A stretch of DNA of 7,406 nt, taken from the NCBI RefSeq assembly GCF_002455975.1, contig NZ_DKLM01000072.1, forward strand, positions 10,315 to 17,720, in the 5' to 3' direction. Below, one piece after another: positions 4,598 through 7,406 of the stretch. The number at the start of each line of letters is the position of its first letter. The first letter of the stretch is position 1. The translations under genes and the position numbers were made by a program. The stretch is from Clostridium sp. UBA6640. Its GTDB lineage: Bacteria; Bacillota; Clostridia; Clostridiales; Clostridiaceae. The notes beneath the pieces were generated by a model that saw only the letters and a program-made list of their open reading frames with translations, was not told the origin of the DNA and did not search any database.

Positions 4598-6083
4598 TAT
4601 GTCTTAATTTTCTCTCTAGTACTTTTTGGTTTTTAGCAGCTCCATAACCTAATACAACTGTATCATTTAATACTTGTTGATTTCTTTCTAGTTTTTCTAT
4701 ATCTGATTTCTTAACTAAATAACCTGTAATTCTTATAACATCACAGTCTTCACAGTAAACAGATATATATCTAAGATTTAATTTAAAAGCTCCTTTTATA
4801 ACATCAATTATAGCTTTTGGATTTCTCTTAGACATCTCATCAAATTTAAATATATCACCTATTCCTGATGGGAAGAATTTATGGAATGGAGCACTTTGTA
4901 TTAAATGCTCATAAATTTCTGGTTCTTCGCTTATAGGAATTCTACATCCTGGTGCTACACCTTCATCACTGTCTAATCCAACTTGTGCATGTAAAAGATA
5001 TTTTCCATCACTTGCTGAGCAGTGTTTATTAATGTGATTATCAACTATCTCTTGCATCTTTTCTATTATTTTCATTCCCAAATCATTTGCATAATCAGAA
5101 TATCCAAATCTATCTTCTTGTTTATCTGAATTTATAAAGCAGTTAACAGCATTTGCAAGTCCTACCATACCAAACATAGCAGTAAAGTTATCTTTTGATA
5201 ATAATCCTTCTCTTACTAAGAAACTTGATTCAAAGAAACCACTTTCTTCTACGATAAATCTTACTCTTTCATCCATAAGATCTGTCATAAGCTTCATTGC
5301 ATAAGGTAGTACATTATTTATAAAATCTTCTGCATCTTTAGCTTTAGGTGCTAATTTGGCAAGGTTTAATCTAACTAAAGTGTAGCTTCCTCCACCTATC
5401 TTTAATCCATTATAACAACTTGCTATACCATAATTCCCAAGATCTTTTGTGAACATCTCATGATTTGCAAAACTTGGTTTTGCACAAGATAATGCTGTTT
5501 GTACAGCCTCTGTCATAAGTTCTTCAGAAGTCTCATCACTAACCTTTAAAGTTATATTTGGTGTTGAATTTTGAAGTTCTCTTTCTGCTTTTAATATTAA
5601 TCTTGCTGCTTTTGTATCTACGGGACCAATATTAGCATGACAGAAAGAATCTGTTATAGTTCTATCGATATGCATTAAAAATAATTTTATTGCATTATAC
5701 GCTTCTTCTTCATCTTTTATATAAGGTTCTAAAAGGGTGTCAATATTTCCTACATATACAGGAAAAGTTGTCACAGACGGTACATTTTTGTATAACATTA
5801 ATAAGTTATGAGTTGCTTCCCAAATATTTGTAGCTGGTTTTATTCTTAAAAACTCACTTCCATTTTCCATGAATTTCTCATAATTAGGAACAATATATCT
5901 TGGTCTATAAGGAGCATTTCCTTCAGCTAAATCACAAATTATTCCCTCATCCATATACTTTTTAATGTCATCGCTTATATCTAAAATGTTTACGCTATTC
6001 TCAGCTAATTTAGCTAGAGATATAACCTTCATTCCGTAAGTCAGTGTATTATCTTTAATAATTGAAAGTACTTGCTTCTCCAT
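4590..6083 (-). CDS. yjjI: YjjI-type glycyl-radical enzyme (DUF3029-like), substrate unknown
   Basis: This is a 497-residue member of the glycyl-radical enzyme superfamily, matching the YjjI branch in length, motifs and partner. The C-terminal radical loop is VIRITGYLV, with Gly454 as the predicted radical site. The candidate thiyl cysteine is Cys223 in GIASCYNGLKIGGGSYT (219-235), which would sit on the finger loop. This region lacks the Cys-x-Glu signature of many dehydratase and decarboxylase relatives and the Cys-Cys pair of pyruvate formate-lyase. Cys444 and Cys447 (YCEDCD) lie just before the radical loop. The reaction and substrate are not known to me. It is expected to be cytoplasmic, oxygen-sensitive and activated by the overlapping YjjW. 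GGAGTG at 6089-6094 supports the start, and TTGAAA-17-TATACT promotes the operon. Confidence 0.9.
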   Translation of the reverse strand: MEKQVLSIIKDNTLTYGMKVISLAKLAENSVNILDISDDIKKYMDEGIICDLAEGNAPYRPRYIVPNYEKFMENGSEFLRIKPATNIWEATHNLLMLYKNVPSVTTFPVYVGNIDTLLEPYIKDEEEAYNAIKLFLMHIDRTITDSFCHANIGPVDTKAARLILKAERELQNSTPNITLKVSDETSEELMTEAVQTALSCAKPSFANHEMFTKDLGNYGIASCYNGLKIGGGSYTLVRLNLAKLAPKAKDAEDFINNVLPYAMKLMTDLMDERVRFIVEESGFFESSFLVREGLLSKDNFTAMFGMVGLANAVNCFINSDKQEDRFGYSDYANDLGMKIIEKMQEIVDNHINKHCSASDGKYLLHAQVGLDSDEGVAPGCRIPISEEPEIYEHLIQSAPFHKFFPSGIGDIFKFDEMSKRNPKAIIDVIKGAFKLNLRYISVYCEDCDVIRITGYLVKKSDIEKLERNQQVLNDTVVLGYGAAKNQKVLERKLRHNE

Positions 6084-6131
6084 ATAATCACTCCATACAC
6101 TTATTTATTTTTATTATATCTTTATAATTTT

Positions 6132-6160
6132 AGTATAATTATATTTATATAAAATTTCAA
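6132..6160 (-). promoter_or_regulatory. Sigma-A promoter of the yjjI-yjjW operon
   Basis: On the minus strand TTGAAA (complement of 6155-6160) and TATACT (complement of 6132-6137) are exactly 17 bp apart. Transcription would start near 6125, leaving a leader of about 40 bases. A second, weaker candidate (TTTAAA at 6250-6255, TATAAT at 6227-6232, 17 bp) lies further upstream. Confidence 0.7.
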
Positions 6161-6182
6161 TATTAATTATCCATTAATATTG
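6158..6182. promoter_or_regulatory. 25-bp perfect palindrome overlapping the yjjI -35 box (likely operator)
   Basis: CAATATTAAT (6158-6167) and ATTAATATTG (6173-6182) are perfect 10-bp inverted arms with a 5-bp centre TATCC. The arm at 6158 includes half of the TTGAAA -35 box, so a protein bound here would block the promoter. Confidence 0.6.
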
Positions 6183-6197
6183 TTTATTAATTAACAA
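6180..6197. promoter_or_regulatory. Rex-like operator upstream of yjjI
   Basis: TTGTTTATTAATTAACAA matches the Rex consensus TTGTTAA-N4-TTAACAA at 13 of 14 fixed positions (one A/T change in one arm). Rex is the NADH/NAD+-sensing repressor of fermentation genes in clostridia. The site touches the 25-bp palindrome and lies about 20 bp upstream of the -35 box. The match is seen in the sequence; binding is inferred. Confidence 0.5.
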
Positions 6198-6358
6198 AAA
6201 CATAGGATTTCATTTATTTTAATAATATTATACTACAAAATTCGATATTTTTAAACAAATCCTTACTATGTCAGCATATGACTATTTTTTCATATAATAA
6301 TAAATAAATATTATTCAGAAATGCTCTTGACCTTCAATTTTTTAACCCAAAATAAAAT

Positions 6359-6378
6359 AACTAGCACGTAGGCTAGTT
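6359..6378. repeat. Hairpin with 7-bp stem, arms shared with the nearby terminator
   Basis: AACTAGC (6359-6365) and GCTAGTT (6372-6378) form a perfect stem around ACGTAG. The ACTAGC/GCTAGT core recurs in the hairpin at 6439-6459. On the minus strand it is followed by ATTTTATTTT, so it could be a second, weaker terminator. Confidence 0.55.
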
Positions 6379-6438
6379 GTTCTTGTCATTTAATACATCA
6401 ACGTAAAAAGTTGGCGAACAATGTCCGCCACTAAAAAA

Positions 6439-6459
6439 ACTAGCAATTGTATTGCTAGT
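6439..6459 (-). terminator. Rho-independent terminator of the nuclease-like/winged-helix gene
   Basis: ACTAGCAAT (6439-6447) and ATTGCTAGT (6451-6459) form a perfect 9-bp stem with a 3-base loop. On the minus strand it is followed by a T-run from 6433-6438. It lies about 95 bases past the stop codon of the gene at 6555-7280. Confidence 0.8.
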
Positions 6460-6470
6460 AAAAAATATAT

Positions 6471-6544
6471 TTAAGAAATTAATTCGTAAAGAACTAATTT
6501 CCACGTTAATTGTCAACTCTCCATTGTTTTAAGTTATTTCTTAA
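6471..6544. repeat. Nested inverted repeats downstream of the nuclease-like/winged-helix gene
   Basis: TTAAGAAAT (6471-6479) and ATTTCTTAA (6536-6544) are perfect 9-bp arms. Inside them, GAAATTA (6475-6481) and TAATTTC (6495-6501) form a second, mutually exclusive pairing because the left arms overlap. In the minus-strand transcript this is the 3' untranslated region before the terminator. Confidence 0.45.
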
Positions 6545-6554
6545 GATAGTATAC

Positions 6555-7280
6555 TTATTTACATTTTGAAAAAAGTAGCTCTCTTCCCCTTTTCCCTACT
6601 TCTTCAATTAACCCCATCTTCTTTAAACTATAAGTCATTTTTCTTATCTTATTAATTGGTATATTTAAATCTAATGATAATTCCTTATTAGTAAACTTTG
6701 AAGGTAAATTCTTAGGTAAAAAACTATAGTAATCTTCTTCACTTTTAAATTTATATTTATCTACTATATCTACTAATAGTTTGTCTCCTATACTAACTCC
6801 TTTTCTTCTAAAACTTCCCTTACCATCTTTAATTCTTATTTCTTTTTCTTTAGTGAGTAAAATTTCTATTTCCAAATTTTTTTCTAAAGCTAAATGCGGT
6901 ATAGATACTAGTTCATCAAAAAAGTCTATAATTCTCCCCTTTTTAGGAGATTTTCTTTTACTTATAACTTGTCCATCTTCACTTAATAATATAATAGTCT
7001 TTTCTGCAGCAATAGGATGGACTAAAACCACTTTATTATTTGAAAGTAAATCCTTCAGTTTATTTTGTATATTATAAAAATTTTTACTTTGAATTTCATA
7101 TAGTATATTGTCTTTTACTACATCTACTATATATCCATCAACCATAACCTCCATTCTACCGCATTCACCACAATAAATATTCTTTAAACTTCTATGAAGA
7201 GATTTTTCCTTTTGAAGGCCTATACCATTAGTCTCTATATTTTTATGGTTTATTTCATAACTTTTAACTTCTACATTCAT
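6555..7280 (-). CDS. Conserved-looking protein: PD-(D/E)XK nuclease-like N-terminus, winged-helix-like C-terminus
   Basis: No characterised function is known to me; I believe similar uncharacterised proteins occur in other bacteria. The N-terminal region GLQKEKSLHRSLKNIYC (21-37), MEVMVDGYIVDVV (43-55) and LYEIQSKNF (60-68) resembles the core of PD-(D/E)XK nucleases. Candidate metal ligands are Glu44, Asp48 or Asp53 and Glu62, and Lys66 takes the role of the catalytic lysine in E-x-Q-x-K. VVLVHPIAAEKTIILL (84-99) and KRKSPKKGRIIDFFDELVSI (108-127) look like conserved family segments. Residues 196-237 (FTNKELSLDLNIPINKIRKM, then SLKKMGLIEEVGKRGRELLF) resemble a winged helix with a basic wing. 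GGAGG at 7287-7291 supports the start. It has its own promoter and terminator, so it is not part of the yjjI operon. Confidence 0.75.
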   Translation of the reverse strand: MNVEVKSYEINHKNIETNGIGLQKEKSLHRSLKNIYCGECGRMEVMVDGYIVDVVKDNILYEIQSKNFYNIQNKLKDLLSNNKVVLVHPIAAEKTIILLSEDGQVISKRKSPKKGRIIDFFDELVSIPHLALEKNLEIEILLTKEKEIRIKDGKGSFRRKGVSIGDKLLVDIVDKYKFKSEEDYYSFLPKNLPSKFTNKELSLDLNIPINKIRKMTYSLKKMGLIEEVGKRGRELLFSKCK

Positions 7281-7315
7281 ACTTGTCCTCCAGAAGTATT
7301 TTTCTATAAAAACAT

Positions 7316-7337
7316 TCTATTTCTAAATAGAAATAGA
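7316..7337. promoter_or_regulatory. Palindrome in the leader of the nuclease-like/winged-helix gene (operator or hairpin)
   Basis: TCTATTTCT (7316-7324) and AGAAATAGA (7329-7337) are perfect 9-bp arms around AAAT. They fall about 17-38 bases after the predicted transcription start. As DNA this could be an operator; as RNA it is a stable hairpin with a 4-base loop. Confidence 0.55.
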
Positions 7338-7360
7338 GTAAAATTACGTTTTCCAATTTA

Positions 7361-7369
7361 ATTATAGCA
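7361..7369 (-). promoter_or_regulatory. Extended -10 promoter of the nuclease-like/winged-helix gene
   Basis: TGCTATAAT on the minus strand (complement of 7361-7369) is a perfect extended -10, as in the promoter at 3273-3281. No clear -35 is seen at 17 bp. It lies about 80 bases before the ATG at 7280. Confidence 0.6.
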
Positions 7370-7406
7370 AATATAAACATATAAATAGAAGTTCTTTCAA
7401 AGCATT

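Larger units (their letters stand above)
6084..6554. other. Hairpin-rich intergenic region upstream of yjjI
   Basis: No gene is seen in these 471 bases. The part up to about 6260 holds the yjjI promoter and operator candidates. The part from about 6359 to 6545 is a dense series of inverted repeats: 6359-6378; a short CAAC/GTTG stem near 6400-6413; a GGCG/CGCC element at 6413-6429; the terminator hairpin at 6439-6459; and nested repeats at 6471-6544. The GGCG/CGCC element, GGCGAACAATGTCCGCC, is a one-mismatch palindrome and an unusual GC-rich spot. Confidence 0.6.

Noticed and set aside
4337..4636. 99-residue plus-strand open frame over the yjjW/yjjI junction
   Set aside because: It is antisense to the ferredoxin-cysteine region of yjjW, lacks initiation signals, and its Ile/Thr/Tyr-rich content reflects the opposite strand.
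6268..6284. GTCA-N5-TGAC inverted repeat upstream of yjjI
   Set aside because: The 4-bp half-sites are too short, and the site lies over 100 bp from the promoter. I could not tie it to a known regulator.
6413..6429. LexA or PurR operator in GGCGAACAATGTCCGCC
   Set aside because: The half-sites CGAAC and GTCCG are 3 bp apart, not the 4 bp of Gram-positive LexA boxes, and the right half is degenerate. A PurBox would need CCGAAC and a second copy. No promoter fits around it.
6359..6459. Guanidine-II (mini-ykkC) riboswitch made of two hairpins
   Set aside because: The loops are ACGTAG and TGT, not ACGR tetraloops. The second hairpin is an ordinary terminator on the minus strand, and no guanidine-related gene is adjacent.
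6781..7077. 98-residue plus-strand open frame inside the nuclease-like gene
   Set aside because: It is antisense to a gene with a good ribosome binding site, promoter and terminator. Its hydrophobic composition is the usual complement of a Lys/Glu-rich protein.
1..7406. CRISPR array, tRNA, rRNA or complete insertion sequence
   Set aside because: No regularly spaced repeats, no tRNA-like cloverleaf sequence, no rRNA-like GC-rich conserved stretch and no transposase gene were seen on either strand.

Overview
The window looks like chromosomal DNA from a low-GC, anaerobic Firmicute of the Clostridium type. It is very AT-rich, uses A/T-ending codons, and has strong AAAGGAG or GGGGG ribosome binding sites, consensus-like sigma-A promoters and U-tract hairpin terminators. 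It also carries a two-gene glycyl-radical enzyme system, which requires an anaerobic lifestyle. No rRNA, tRNA, complete insertion sequence or CRISPR array was seen.

Left part (1-2348): a class A beta-lactamase gene, cut by the window edge, reads leftward. A cytoplasmic YVTN-type beta-propeller (lactonase-like) gene reads rightward. The roughly 565 bp between them has no intact gene but holds two short coding-like fragments on the minus strand, a 10-bp direct repeat and a clean dyad just before the propeller ribosome binding site. Both genes look richer in G and C than the rest of the window, so this part may be acquired DNA. A hairpin between convergent genes closes it.

Middle part (2349-3755): a short two-helix membrane protein gene (the true start is probably internal to the longest reading frame), a GNAT acetyltransferase gene, and a divergent 75-residue protein with four cysteines (CxC plus CxxC) behind a near-consensus promoter. 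A strong bidirectional terminator follows.

Right part (3758-7406): a minus-strand operon encodes a YjjI-type glycyl-radical enzyme and its YjjW-type radical-SAM activase. The two genes overlap by 8 bases. The enzyme has the glycyl-radical motif RITGY, but its candidate active-site cysteine lies in SCYNG rather than the Cys-x-Glu of many characterised relatives. Its substrate is unknown to me. The promoter has a 25-bp perfect palindrome over the -35 box and an adjacent site close to the Rex (NADH/NAD+ sensor) consensus, which fits a fermentative role. Upstream lies a hairpin-rich 250 bp segment. Beyond it is a separate minus-strand gene for a conserved-looking protein with a possible PD-(D/E)XK nuclease-like N-terminal half and a C-terminal winged-helix-like half. 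It has its own extended -10 promoter and a palindrome in its leader. The best candidates for undescribed biology are the YjjI/YjjW system with its redox-type operator and the nuclease-like/winged-helix protein.
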